DNA from: Paraburkholderia sp. PREW-6R
GTDB taxonomy: Bacteria; Pseudomonadota; Gammaproteobacteria; Burkholderiales; Burkholderiaceae
Direction: 5' to 3'
DNA: 64,000 nucleotides
Assembly (NCBI RefSeq): GCF_039621805.1
Contig: NZ_CP155074.1
Span: 62,001-126,000 of the forward strand
The notes beneath the pieces were generated by a model, which worked only from the letters and a program-made list of their open reading frames with translations, searched no databases and was not told the origin of the DNA. A program made the position numbers and the translations under genes. Below are positions 25,602 to 35,000 of this stretch, piece after piece; position 1 is the first letter of the stretch; every line of letters starts with the position of its first letter.

Positions 25602-26420
25602 ATGGCGACACCCAGCACCAAAGCGAAAGGAAAGGCGAAAGAGGCGAGCAGCACCGAACGCATTCTTGCGATCGACGTGGGCGGCACGGGTCTGAAAGCC
25701 GCGATCATCGACGCGGACGGCAAGATGCAAACCGAACGCCTGCGAGTCGCGACGCCGCACCCGTGCACGCCGGATCAGCTCGTCGACGAACTCGTGAAAC
25801 TGGTGCAGCCGCTGGTCGAGAAAGAACCGGCCACGCTGATGTCGATTGGCTTTCCGGGCGTGGTGCGCAATAACCGTATTCTCACGGCGCCCCATTTCGG
25901 CGACGAAGGCTGGCACGACATTCCGCTTGCCGACTCGCTGGCGCAGCGGCTCGGCGGCCTGCCGGTCCGCATGATCAACGACGCCGAAATGCAGGGCTTC
26001 GCCGCCATCGAAGGGGAAGGCCTCGAATTCGTGCTGACGCTCGGCACGGGCGCGGGCACGGCCATGTTTCGCGACGGCGAACTGATGCCGCACCTCGAGC
26101 TCGCGCATCATCCGGTAAGCAAGAAAGGGGTGGCCTATGACGAGTACATTGGCGACGCCGCGCGCGAGAAGGCGGGCAACAAGCGCTGGAATCACCGTGT
26201 CCAGAAAGTGATCGGGATCATTGAACGACTCGTGAACTATGACAAATTATGGATCGGCGGCGGCAACGCGACGCGCCTGAAATTCGAGCTTCCGGCAAAT
26301 GTCGCCACCGTGTCGAACGACGCCGGTATCGAAGGCGGCGCGCGGCTGTGGCACCCACGGTCCGTGCGGGAAACGCGTCAGTTGCCGGATGCCACCACGC
26401 GCTCAGGCAAATTCAAATGA
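25602..26420 (+). CDS. ROK family glucokinase, polyphosphate-glucokinase-like
   Basis: A 272-residue ROK kinase. The phosphate loop DVGGTGLKAA starts at residue 25 and LGTGAGTAMF forms the second nucleotide/phosphate site. The overall shape, with KGVAYDEYIGDAAREKAG and the ending WIGGGNATRL, resembles polyphosphate glucokinases (PpgK), which phosphorylate glucose from polyphosphate or ATP. A Lys/Ala-rich leader of about 18 residues comes first. Together with the preceding zwf and two glucan hydrolases it can turn released glucose into 6-phosphogluconolactone. A GGGGAA ribosome binding site lies 6 bases upstream. Confidence 0.88.
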   Translation: MATPSTKAKGKAKEASSTERILAIDVGGTGLKAAIIDADGKMQTERLRVATPHPCTPDQLVDELVKLVQPLVEKEPATLMSIGFPGVVRNNRILTAPHFGDEGWHDIPLADSLAQRLGGLPVRMINDAEMQGFAAIEGEGLEFVLTLGTGAGTAMFRDGELMPHLELAHHPVSKKGVAYDEYIGDAAREKAGNKRWNHRVQKVIGIIERLVNYDKLWIGGGNATRLKFELPANVATVSNDAGIEGGARLWHPRSVRETRQLPDATTRSGKFK

Positions 26421-26713
26421 CACGGTGCGGGTAACGCCTGGATCGGCCGGCCGGGCCGGGCTTCGAGCCGGTGTGCGCGCGGCATCGCTGCGCGGTGCCG
26501 TCAGCGCGCAAACCGAAGGCTTCGCGGTGTCGTCGCCCGGTCTTGCCGAACGCGGCACGCTCGATTCGAGTCATACCGCGAGCGCGAACCGGTGCGGCGG
26601 CGGCAACGTGCCGCCCGCGCTGCAATAGCGCAACGCACCCGGCGGGCGAAGCGCTACGCCGTCACGATCTTCGATCCGGACGGCGCGCCGGTCTGTAACG
26701 AGGTCGGACACGC

Positions 26714-27709
26714 CTAGCGCGCCGCGTCACCCCAGCGATACTGCACGGTCGCTTCGTCGAGTTGCTTCCTGATCTGCTCGTCGAGCACGACATCCACTGC
26801 CGCCAGGGTGTCGCTCAACTGCTCGGCACGGCTCGCGCCGATAATCGCCGAACTGATCAACGGATTGGCCAACACCCACGCGAGCGAGATTCGCGTCAAT
26901 GATTCGCCGGTGGGCGCCACGATCGCTTTCAATTGCTCGATCGTCTGAAATTCGCGCTCATGCCAGTAGCGTTCCGTGTACATGGCACCCGCCTTGCCGA
27001 CCGTGTCGGTAAAGCGCCCGGAAGCGGGCTTGGCGTCGTGCTGGTGCTTGCCGGTTAGAAGTCCGCCTGCGAGCGGGTTGTACGGCATCACGGCAAGGTG
27101 CTCCTCTCCGGCGAGGGGCAGCAACTCACGCTCGATCTGGCGGAACAGCAGGTTGTAGCGCGGCTGGACCGACACGAAGCGCGCCGTATGCAGAACGTCG
27201 GCACGGCCGAGCGCGCGTGCGAGCCGATAGGCGAGGAAATTCGATACCCCGATATAGCGCGCCTTTCCCGAGCGAACGATCACGTCCAGCGCTTCCAGTG
27301 TTTCATCGAGCGGCGTGCTGGCGTCGTCGGAATGAAGCTGATACAGGTCGACGTAGTCGGTTCCGAGACGGCGCAACGATGCGTCGATGGCATCGAGCAG
27401 ATGTTTGCGCGACGCGCCCTGATCCCACGACGACGGCCCCACTTTGCCGACCGCTTTTGTCGCGACGATGAAGCGCTCGCGTTTGCCCTTCAGCCAGCGA
27501 CCGACGATTTCCTCCGTGCGCCCGGCGAGGTTTTCGCCGCCGCCGAGCGGATACACGTTGGCCGTGTCGATGAAATTGATGCCGGCGTCCGCGGCGGTGT
27601 CGAGAATGCGATGGGACGCGTCTTCTTCGGTTTGCAGGCCAAAGGTCATCGTACCGAGGCACAAGCGCGAAACAGTCAGGCCGGTGCTGCCGAATTTGCG
27701 AAACTGCAT
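26714..27709 (-). CDS. Aldo/keto reductase
   Basis: A 331-residue aldo/keto reductase, a (beta/alpha)8 NADPH enzyme. FIDTANVYPLGGGENLAGR (starting at residue 46) contains the catalytic Asp and Tyr; the Lys is in FIVATKAVG and the His in VDLYQLHSDD. The C-terminal SSAIIGASRAEQL forms the NADPH phosphate pocket. It resembles YghZ/IolS-type reductases of aldehydes or sugars. It is divergent from the siderophore receptor gene with a Fur-like site between, and convergent with the glucokinase gene. The substrate is unknown. Confidence 0.9.
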   Translation of the reverse strand: MQFRKFGSTGLTVSRLCLGTMTFGLQTEEDASHRILDTAADAGINFIDTANVYPLGGGENLAGRTEEIVGRWLKGKRERFIVATKAVGKVGPSSWDQGASRKHLLDAIDASLRRLGTDYVDLYQLHSDDASTPLDETLEALDVIVRSGKARYIGVSNFLAYRLARALGRADVLHTARFVSVQPRYNLLFRQIERELLPLAGEEHLAVMPYNPLAGGLLTGKHQHDAKPASGRFTDTVGKAGAMYTERYWHEREFQTIEQLKAIVAPTGESLTRISLAWVLANPLISSAIIGASRAEQLSDTLAAVDVVLDEQIRKQLDEATVQYRWGDAAR

Positions 27710-27811
27710 GGGTCACTCCGGGGTTGGGTGGATCGGAACGGCAAAGAGTGTTGCAAAAAGGATAAACGGTTCCGCGTGACGGGGGTCGAGATTGCCGCAG
27801 CGCGCTGCTTG

Positions 27812-27832
27812 TGGAATGATAGCGATTCTCAT
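27812..27832 (+). promoter_or_regulatory. Fur-box-like site upstream of siderophore receptor
   Basis: TGGAATGATAGCGATTCTC (27812-27830) matches 12 of 19 positions of the Fur consensus, including the AATGATA core, and is followed by CATTTATACTTATAAA, an AT-rich promoter-like stretch. It lies about 130 bases before the receptor start. The downstream genes are iron genes, which fits repression by Fur-iron. Confidence 0.7.
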
Positions 27833-27962
27833 TTATACTTATAAACCCAGCCAGCCATCCCGTCGTCCTTGCCTAGCAGGAGACCGGCAGCCAGCCATAG
27901 CGGCTTTGTCATCGATCCCGTGTTCGTACGGATCCGGCAAGCGCCATTCTGACGGGATTCAC

Positions 27963-30167
27963 ATGCTCAAACATACACCGCTCGCGACAGCGCTCGCGCT
28001 AGCTTTTGCCGTTCCTTTCGCCACGCCTGCCGTCGCCCAGACGGCGCCGCAGGCTGCGTCGCAACCGTCGGCCGACACCGCGCCGGCAAGCGCGAAACCC
28101 GCCACGAATGCGGATGGCACGACGTTGCCGGCCGTCGGCGTGACCGCGCGGGCCGAACAGCAGGACTTTCAGCCGGAGCGTTCGACGGTCGGCGCCAAAA
28201 CGCCGACCGCGTTGCGCGATATTCCGCAGACGGTGACGGTCATTAACAAGGCGGTGCTGGAATCGCAGGGCGCGACCTCGTTTCAGGACGCGTTGCGCAA
28301 TGCGCCGGGTGTGACGATCGGTGCGGCCGAAGGCGGCCAGATCGGCAACAACATCAATCTGCGCGGCTTTACCGCGCAAAACGACATTTACCTCGACGGC
28401 TTCCGCGACCGGAATCAGTATTACCGCGATACCTTCGACCTCGAACAGATCGAAGTGCTATACGGCCCTTCTTCGATGCTGTTCGGCCGCGGATCGACAG
28501 GCGGCGTGATTAACCAGGTCAGCAAGAAAGCAAACCTGAAGGATTCCGCCGAAGTCACCGGCATGATCGGCACCGACGATCGCTATCGCAGCACCGTCGA
28601 CGTGAACCACAAGCTCACCGATACCTCGGCGATCCGCCTGAACGCCTTCGGCCAAAGCCTTGGTTCGTCGCGCGACGAGATGAAGAACAAGGACTACGGT
28701 ATCGCGCCCGAAGTGCGCTTTGGCATCGGCACGCCGACCGAGGTGACGATTTCCGCGCTGATCCAGCATAACTACGATATGCCGGACTACGGTGTGCAGG
28801 CGCTGAACGGTCGCCCGGCGCCGGTCTCGAAAAATACGTTCTATGGCCTGACCACCGACCGCACGATTCAGGACGTGCAGACGTTCAACGCCGCGATCAA
28901 GCACAAGTTCTCTGACGCGCTGACCCTGACCAACCAGACGCAGTTTTCCCACTCCATGACCGACGCGCGGGAAACTGCGCCGCAAGCCGTGCTGACCGGG
29001 CCTCTTGCGACCAGCACTGCGCTGACCAACGGCAACTACACGTCGCTCTCGCCGTCGCAACTGTTCATCAAGCTGCAAAGCCATGACCGTGTGATCCAGA
29101 ACCACTCGCTGTACAACGACACCGCGCTCGAATACAAATTCGATACGGGGCCGATCAGGCACGACGTGATCGCGGGCTTCGAACTCGGCCACGACAGTTA
29201 TTCGAATCAGGCGTACACGCGTAATAACCTGCCGGTCGTGACGATGGTGAATCCGCAGTATCTGTCGTCGCCCGCAGGTGTGACGACCACGCTCGGCAAC
29301 TATGCGGATTCCGGTTCGAACGAAATCGGCGCTTACGTGAACGATACGGTGTCGCTTGGCCAGCACTGGAAACTGGTCGGCGGTCTGCGCTGGGACCGTT
29401 TTCAGGCGCAGATTCACAATACGGTCAGCCTGCCGCGCTACGCGACGCAAACCAACTTCTTCACGAGCGTGCGCGCCGGCGTGATTTATCAGCCGACAGA
29501 CTGGCAGTCTTATTACGTGTCGTACGGCACGTCGTTCAACCCGTCGCTCGAAGCGTTGACAGTGACGAATCTGACGCAGAACCTCGCGCCGGAGTCCACG
29601 AAGTCATATGAAGTGGGCGGCAAATGGGACCTGCTCGGCGGCAACATTTCGGTCAACTCCGCATTCTTCCGCGAGGAAAAGAACAACGCGCGCACGCAGG
29701 TGTCGCCAACCGAATATGAGCTCGATGGCGACGTCCGCGTGGACGGTTTCCAGACCAACGTTACGGGGCACATTACCGACAAGTGGCAGGTGTTCGGCGG
29801 CTACACGTATATGAATGCGATCATCCTGAAGGCGCTCGATGGCACCCAGGGACACGTTCCAGCGAACACGCCGCGCAACACGATCACGATCTGGACGACT
29901 TATGCGCTTACGCCGCACTGGGAATTGGGCGGCGGTCCGATTTACATGTCGCCGCGCTACGCATCGAACACGAATTACGTGAAGGTGCCGGGCTATACGC
30001 GTTGGGACGTGACCGCCGCGTACCACGCGAAGAAGTACGACGTGCGCCTGAACCTGCTGAATCTGACCAACAAGCAGTACTACGACGGGCTGATCGCGTC
30101 GGACGGCGGCCGCTCCGTGCCGGGCATTGGACGCACGCTGCTGGCTACGTTCGACTATCGCTTCTGA
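27963..30167 (+). CDS. TonB-dependent catecholate-type siderophore receptor (Fiu-like)
   Basis: A 734-residue outer-membrane receptor. The signal peptide ends at about residue 26 (PAVA-Q). The plug domain (about 65-190) begins at the GVTARAEQQ region and has [15 protein letters not shown] and [18 protein letters not shown] blocks; [18 protein letters not shown] is the family hallmark. A 22-strand barrel follows, ending with the terminal Phe (FDYRF) that BamA recognises. It takes up ferric siderophore, probably catecholate, with TonB energy. The start at 27963 opens the signal peptide; the upstream in-frame ATG at 27792 lies before the Fur-like site. PiuC and PepSY genes follow. Confidence 0.93.
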   Translation: MLKHTPLATALALAFAVPFATPAVAQTAPQAASQPSADTAPASAKPATNADGTTLPAVGVTARAEQQDFQPERSTVGAKTPTALRDIPQTVTVINKAVLESQGATSFQDALRNAPGVTIGAAEGGQIGNNINLRGFTAQNDIYLDGFRDRNQYYRDTFDLEQIEVLYGPSSMLFGRGSTGGVINQVSKKANLKDSAEVTGMIGTDDRYRSTVDVNHKLTDTSAIRLNAFGQSLGSSRDEMKNKDYGIAPEVRFGIGTPTEVTISALIQHNYDMPDYGVQALNGRPAPVSKNTFYGLTTDRTIQDVQTFNAAIKHKFSDALTLTNQTQFSHSMTDARETAPQAVLTGPLATSTALTNGNYTSLSPSQLFIKLQSHDRVIQNHSLYNDTALEYKFDTGPIRHDVIAGFELGHDSYSNQAYTRNNLPVVTMVNPQYLSSPAGVTTTLGNYADSGSNEIGAYVNDTVSLGQHWKLVGGLRWDRFQAQIHNTVSLPRYATQTNFFTSVRAGVIYQPTDWQSYYVSYGTSFNPSLEALTVTNLTQNLAPESTKSYEVGGKWDLLGGNISVNSAFFREEKNNARTQVSPTEYELDGDVRVDGFQTNVTGHITDKWQVFGGYTYMNAIILKALDGTQGHVPANTPRNTITIWTTYALTPHWELGGGPIYMSPRYASNTNYVKVPGYTRWDVTAAYHAKKYDVRLNLLNLTNKQYYDGLIASDGGRSVPGIGRTLLATFDYRF

Positions 30168-30203
30168 TTTTTTGCGCTGCGTGCGCGAAGGCCACATGCG
30201 TTA

Positions 30204-30232
30204 GGCTTGCCGCTTTTGTGATGCGGCAAGCC
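30204..30232 (+). other. 10-bp perfect hairpin between receptor and piuC
   Basis: GGCTTGCCGC (30204-30213) and GCGGCAAGCC (30223-30232) form a perfect 10-bp stem with a 9-base loop. No T run follows on the plus strand. It may trim readthrough or stabilise the receptor mRNA so that the two downstream genes are made in smaller amounts. Confidence 0.6.
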
Positions 30233-30250
30233 GACGCCCGGGACACACCA

Positions 30251-30934
30251 ATGTTGCTGCACATTCCGAATGTTTTGAACGCCGAACAGGTCCGCGCGAT
30301 CCGCGAACGTCTGGACCGCGCAGGCGAGGCCTGGGTCGACGGCCGCGCGACCGCCGGCTATCAGGGCGCACCCGTGAAACGCAACCAGCAGATCGCGGAG
30401 CACACGCCGGTCGCACGCGAACTCGGTGACGAGATTCTTGCCGCGATCGAACGCAACCCGCTGTTCATCAGCGCAGTGCTGCCGAATCAGGTGTACCCGC
30501 CGCTCTTTAACCGCTACGAAGGCGGCATGACGTTCGGCAGTCATGTGGACGGCGCGGTGCGCGTGTTGCCCAATGGCGTGAAGTTGCGCACCGACGTGTC
30601 GGTCACGCTGTTTCTTTCCGAACCTGCCGACTACGACGGCGGTGAGCTCGTGATCGAAGACACCTACGGCGTGCAGCAGGTCAAGCTGCCGGCGGGCGAC
30701 ATGATTGTCTATCCGGCGACGAGCCTGCACCAGGTGACCCCGGTCACGCGCGGCGCGCGCGTCGCCAGTTTTTTCTGGGTGCAAAGCCTCGTGCGCAACG
30801 ACACCCAGCGCGCGCTGCTGTTCGACATGGACACCGCCATTCAAAGGCTGAACGCCACCCACGCCGACGACACTGCACGCCGCAGCCTCGTTGGCTGTTA
30901 CCACAATCTTCTGCGTACCTGGAGCGAACCGTGA
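30251..30934 (+). CDS. piuC: PiuC-type Fe(II)/2-oxoglutarate dioxygenase (PKHD hydroxylase)
   Basis: A 227-residue PKHD-type hydroxylase. The 2-His-1-Asp iron site is H98-x-D100 (GSHVDGA) and H160 (SLHQVTPV); R170 should bind 2-oxoglutarate. PiuC-family genes follow TonB siderophore receptors in many proteobacteria and are iron regulated; the modified substrate is not known. The start MLLHIPNVL lies 83 bases after the receptor stop, beyond the hairpin. Its stop overlaps the next gene's GTG start by 4 bases, which suggests translational coupling. Confidence 0.93.
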   Translation: MLLHIPNVLNAEQVRAIRERLDRAGEAWVDGRATAGYQGAPVKRNQQIAEHTPVARELGDEILAAIERNPLFISAVLPNQVYPPLFNRYEGGMTFGSHVDGAVRVLPNGVKLRTDVSVTLFLSEPADYDGGELVIEDTYGVQQVKLPAGDMIVYPATSLHQVTPVTRGARVASFFWVQSLVRNDTQRALLFDMDTAIQRLNATHADDTARRSLVGCYHNLLRTWSEP

Positions 30935-31653
30935 GCGCACCCGACACCCTCGATATTCAGCCGCCGGCGGCCGACCGTTTCGCGACGCACGAGCCGCAGC
31001 GGCTCGACCCCGACGAACTGAAGTCGCGGCAACGGCGCTCGCGACGCGCCACGTTCGTGAAGTGGCTGCGCAAGGTGCATGGCTGGGTTGGCTTGTGGGG
31101 TGCCGCGCTGGGACTGCTGTTCGGCACCACCGGTTTCTTTCTCAATCACCGTGGCGGCCCGTTGCGCGTTTCGACGGGAGAGCCGCAAGTGGCGATGTTG
31201 CAGGTGCCGCTGCCACAGCCCGCGCCGGACACGCCGCGTGAACTGGCCAAATGGCTGAAGCACGAACTGAAAATCAACGGCAACCCGGGGCGTATGCAGA
31301 AAGAGCCCGCGCATCCGGTGGCGTGGGGCGATCGCAGTGTCGTTCAGCCGGAGCACTGGCAACTCAGCTTCGCGTCGCCCGGTGAGAACACGTCGGCGGA
31401 ATACTGGGTGGGCAATGGCTACGTGACGGTCAAGCGCAGCGCGAATACCTTCCTCGCGACGCTCGCGAATCTGCACAAAGGCGTGGGCTTGAGCGTCGGC
31501 TGGGTGCTGCTGATCGACACGCTGGCGGGCAGCATCATTCTGCTGTCACTCACGGGCGTTCTGCTTTGGACCGAACTGAACAAGCGCAAGACCATTGGCG
31601 CGGTGCTGGTGCTCGGCTCGATCGCCGCCGCGGTATGTGTCGGCATGATGTGA
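30931..31653 (+). CDS. PepSY-associated membrane protein (PiuB-like)
   Basis: A 240-residue inner-membrane protein starting with GTG inside the piuC stop (GTGA overlap). Membrane segments are seen near residues 48-70 ([22 protein letters not shown]), 190-212 and 220-240. The [12 protein letters not shown] start and the [26 protein letters not shown] block are typical of PepSY_TM proteins that accompany siderophore receptors and may reduce or release iron in the periplasm. The role is inferred from context. Confidence 0.88.
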   Translation: MSAPDTLDIQPPAADRFATHEPQRLDPDELKSRQRRSRRATFVKWLRKVHGWVGLWGAALGLLFGTTGFFLNHRGGPLRVSTGEPQVAMLQVPLPQPAPDTPRELAKWLKHELKINGNPGRMQKEPAHPVAWGDRSVVQPEHWQLSFASPGENTSAEYWVGNGYVTVKRSANTFLATLANLHKGVGLSVGWVLLIDTLAGSIILLSLTGVLLWTELNKRKTIGAVLVLGSIAAAVCVGMM

Positions 31654-31667
31654 GCATGAACGCGGCG

Positions 31668-31740
31668 CGGCGGCCCGGCGGCCCGGCGGCCGCGGGTCCG
31701 TAGAGCCGGCAAGCCCGCGAACCGGCGAACTGGCGAACCG
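31668..31740. repeat. Two neighbouring 8-bp tandem arrays
   Basis: CGGCGGCC is repeated three times perfectly at 31668-31691. After 25 bases, GCGAACCG, GCGAACTG and GCGAACCG follow at 31717-31740. Both have the same unit length as the array at 5802. Confidence 0.9.
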
Positions 31741-32060
31741 CCTATCCAGCGACCGCGATGCACGGCCGGCGACCCGCTGATCGGAAAGATTGGTTTGCAG
31801 TCACCGTTCGCAGCACGTTTTACCACTCCTACGCGCTGCTTCAGGCCGCGCCTCCTCGCGTATAAGCAGTGCGCAGAATGCGTCTTTAAGCCACGTCAGA
31901 GGCCCGCTCTTCGGTGGCTCCAGCGCGGCTTTGCCTTCCTGCCGCATGTCGCTACGTGCGAAAATCCCGCTACGTTCATTGCACCATGACCGGTTGGGCG
32001 TCGTCGCGTCGGGCATCGCTTTTGCAACCGCGGTCCGCACGTTTGCGGCAAAGCCATTGT

Positions 32061-32065
32061 GGAGG
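32061..32065 (+). promoter_or_regulatory. Ribosome binding site deciding a TTG start
   Basis: GGAGG lies 8 bases before TTG at 32074. The longest ORF would begin at GTG 32059, before this site, and the first ATG is at 32095 without a good site, so TTG 32074 is the best start for the kinase. Confidence 0.65.
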
Positions 32066-32073
32066 ATATCGCG

Positions 32074-35000
32074 TTGAAAGAGCCGGACAGTCTTATGTCG
32101 GAAGCCTCGCCCATCGATCAAGGCACGCCCTCGTTTCTGGCGGGCGGCGGTGAACTCGGCGCGCTGATCCGCGCTTACGACTGGAATTCGACGCCGCTTG
32201 GGCCGCCCGATAGCTGGCCACAAGGGTTGAAGATCGCGATCCGCATCATGCTCACGTCGCGGCAGCCGATCTGGATCGGCTGGGGCGACGAACTGATCTA
32301 CTTTTACAACGATCCGTATAAATCGATCATCGGTGGCAAACATCCCGTCGCGCTCGGGCAGCCTACTCGCGTGGTATGGCGCGAGATCTGGACGGATATC
32401 GAACCGTTGCTCGACGAAGCAATGAGTGGCGCGGAGGGCACCTTCGTCGAACAGAAGCTGCTCATCATGGAGCGCAACGGCTTTCCCGAAGAGACGTATT
32501 ACACCTTTTCGTACAGCCCCATTCCGGGCGATAACGGCGAGCCGGGCGGCATCATTTGCGCGAATAGCGACGATACGGCGCGCGTGGTGGGCGAGCGGCA
32601 ACTCGCGCTACTGAAGGAACTGGCGGCCGCGAGTCCCGACGGCCGCGACTGGCGCGCGGCGTGCGAACTGAGCGCGCGCGCGTTGCGCTCCAATCCACAA
32701 GACCTGCCGTTTGCGCTGCTGTACGCGGCCGATCCCGGCAGCGACACGTTAAAGCTCGTGGGCACGAGCGGCATCGAGCGCGGCCATCCGGCCGCGCCTG
32801 AAACCATGAGCGCGAACGACAGCCCGGTCTGGCCGTTCGCCGACGCTTTCAGTATTCAGGAGCCGCAGATCGTGCGGTGCCTGACGCAGCGTTTCGGCAC
32901 GGCGTTGCCGCGCGGTCCATGGCAGCTTGCGCCCGAGCAGGCGGCGATCGTTCCGGTATCGGCCGGAAGCGACACGGCGCAGGCCGTGCTGATGATCGCC
33001 GGCCTGAGCCCATACCGTCTGTTCGACGAAGCGTATCGCAGCTTTCTGAACCTTGCCGCCGGACAGATCGGCGCGACGATCGGCTATGCGCAGGCGTACG
33101 AGGAAGAGCGGCGGCGCGCGGAGGCGCTCGCGGAAATCGACCGCGCCAAGACCACGTTTTTCTCCAACATCAGCCATGAATTCCGCACGCCGTTGACGCT
33201 GATGCTCGGGCCGCTCGAAGAGCTGCTCGCGAAACCGCAATCGCAGCATGGCGCCGCCGAAGCGGGCAGCGCCGGCGACCGCACACTGATCGAAATCACG
33301 CATCGTAACGGCTTGCGTCTGCTCAAGCTCGTCAACGCGCTGCTGGATTTCTCGAGGATCGAAGCAGGGCGCATCCCGCTTCAGACGCAGCCCACGGATA
33401 TCGCGGCGTTCACCGCGGAACTCGCATCGCTGTTCGAGTCCGCAATGGAAGCAGCGGGCCTGCGGCTTGAAGTCGACGTGCCGCCGGAGCCCGTGATCGC
33501 GCAGATCGACCGGGAGATGTGGGAAAAGGTCGTGATGAATCTGCTGTCGAACGCGTACAAATTCACGTTCTTCGGCACGATCCGCGTCGCGGTGCGCGTG
33601 CTCGAACGGGATCGTATCGAAGTCAGCGTGACGGACAGTGGCATTGGTATCGCCGAAGCGGAAATCCCGCGGCTATTCGAGCGCTTTCATCGCGTGGCAG
33701 GTGCGCCGGGCCGCTCGGTGGAAGGCAGCGGTATCGGTCTTGCACTGGTGCAGGAACTGGTGAAGCTGCACGGCGGAACCGTCGCGGTGGAGAGCACCCT
33801 CGGCGAGGGCGCGCGCTTTGCCGTGACGCTGCCGCGCGGCGCGGCGCTGCCGCTGATCGCGAGCAACGCGGTCCATGCGTCGATGAGCAAACACGCACGC
33901 GACTATGTCGACGCCGCGTTGCGCTGGAGTCCGGAAAACGAGATCGTCGCCGAATTAACGGAGGTGGCGCCACCCGGCGGCGACGCGACGCCAGGCGGCA
34001 AGGCCGCCACGCCGGCGCGCCTGCTGGTGGTCGACGACAACGCCGATCTGCGCGAGTACATGAGCCGTATCCTGCGCTCCGCGGGTCACGACGTGCGCCT
34101 TGCTACCGACGGCCAGGTGGCGCTCGAAGCGGCGCGCGCCGAGCCGCCCGACCTCGTGCTGTCCGACGTGATGATGCCGCGGCTCGACGGCTTCGGACTG
34201 CTGCGCGCGCTTCGCAACGATCCCGCTCTTCGTGATACGCCGGTCCTGATGCTATCGGCGCGCGCGGGCGAAGAGGCGCGCGTCGACGGCATCGAGCAGG
34301 GCGCGGACGACTATTTGACCAAGCCGTTCTCCGCGCGCGAACTGCTGGCGCGCGTGGCCGGCAATCTGCAACTGGCACGGCTGCGTCGCGAGACCGAAAT
34401 GAAACTGCGCGAGGAATCGCGCACGCTCGAAATCCTGAATCGCGTGGGCACGACGGTGGCGGCCGAACTCGATCTGAGCCGCGCCGTGCAGATCGTCACG
34501 GACGCCGCAACCGAGCTGACCGGCGCCGCGTTCGGTTCGTTCTTTTACAACGTGTTCGACGAGGACCACGGCAGCTACATGCTCGACGCGCTGTCCGGCG
34601 TGACGAAAGAAGCGTTCGAGCAGTTCCCGATGCCGCGTAACACCGCGCTCTTCGCGCCCACCTTCGGCGGCGAGGGCATCGTTCGCGCCGACGACATCAC
34701 GCAGGACCCGCGCTATGGCCTGAACACGCCGCATCGCGGAATGCCGGAAGGGCACCTGACGGTGCGCAGCTATCTGGCCGCGCCCGTGCAGTCGCGCAAT
34801 GGCGAAGTGGTGGGCGGGCTGTTCTTCGGTCATCCGGAGCCGGGCATATTCACCGAACGCGCGGAGCGGATCGTCGCGGGTATCGCGGCGCAGGCCGCCA
34901 TTGCGATCGACAATGCGCGCCTTTATCAGGCCGCGCAAAGCGAGATCGCTCAACGCACGAAGGCCCAGCAGGCATTGCACGATCTGAACGAGACGCTCGA

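Larger units (their letters stand above)
31654..32073. other. Intergenic 420 bp with two short 8-bp repeat arrays
   Basis: This spacer before the hybrid kinase holds three tandem copies of CGGCGGCC (31668-31691) and three copies of GCGAACYG (31717-31740). The rest shows no gene I can support. A promoter for the kinase is expected in it but no clear -35/-10 pair is seen. Confidence 0.7.

Noticed and set aside
26652..26717. Coding-like run RYAVTIFDPDGAP ending in TAG just after the glucokinase gene
   Set aside because: No start codon in frame and no length; it overlaps the end of the aldo/keto reductase gene. A remnant is possible but cannot be shown.
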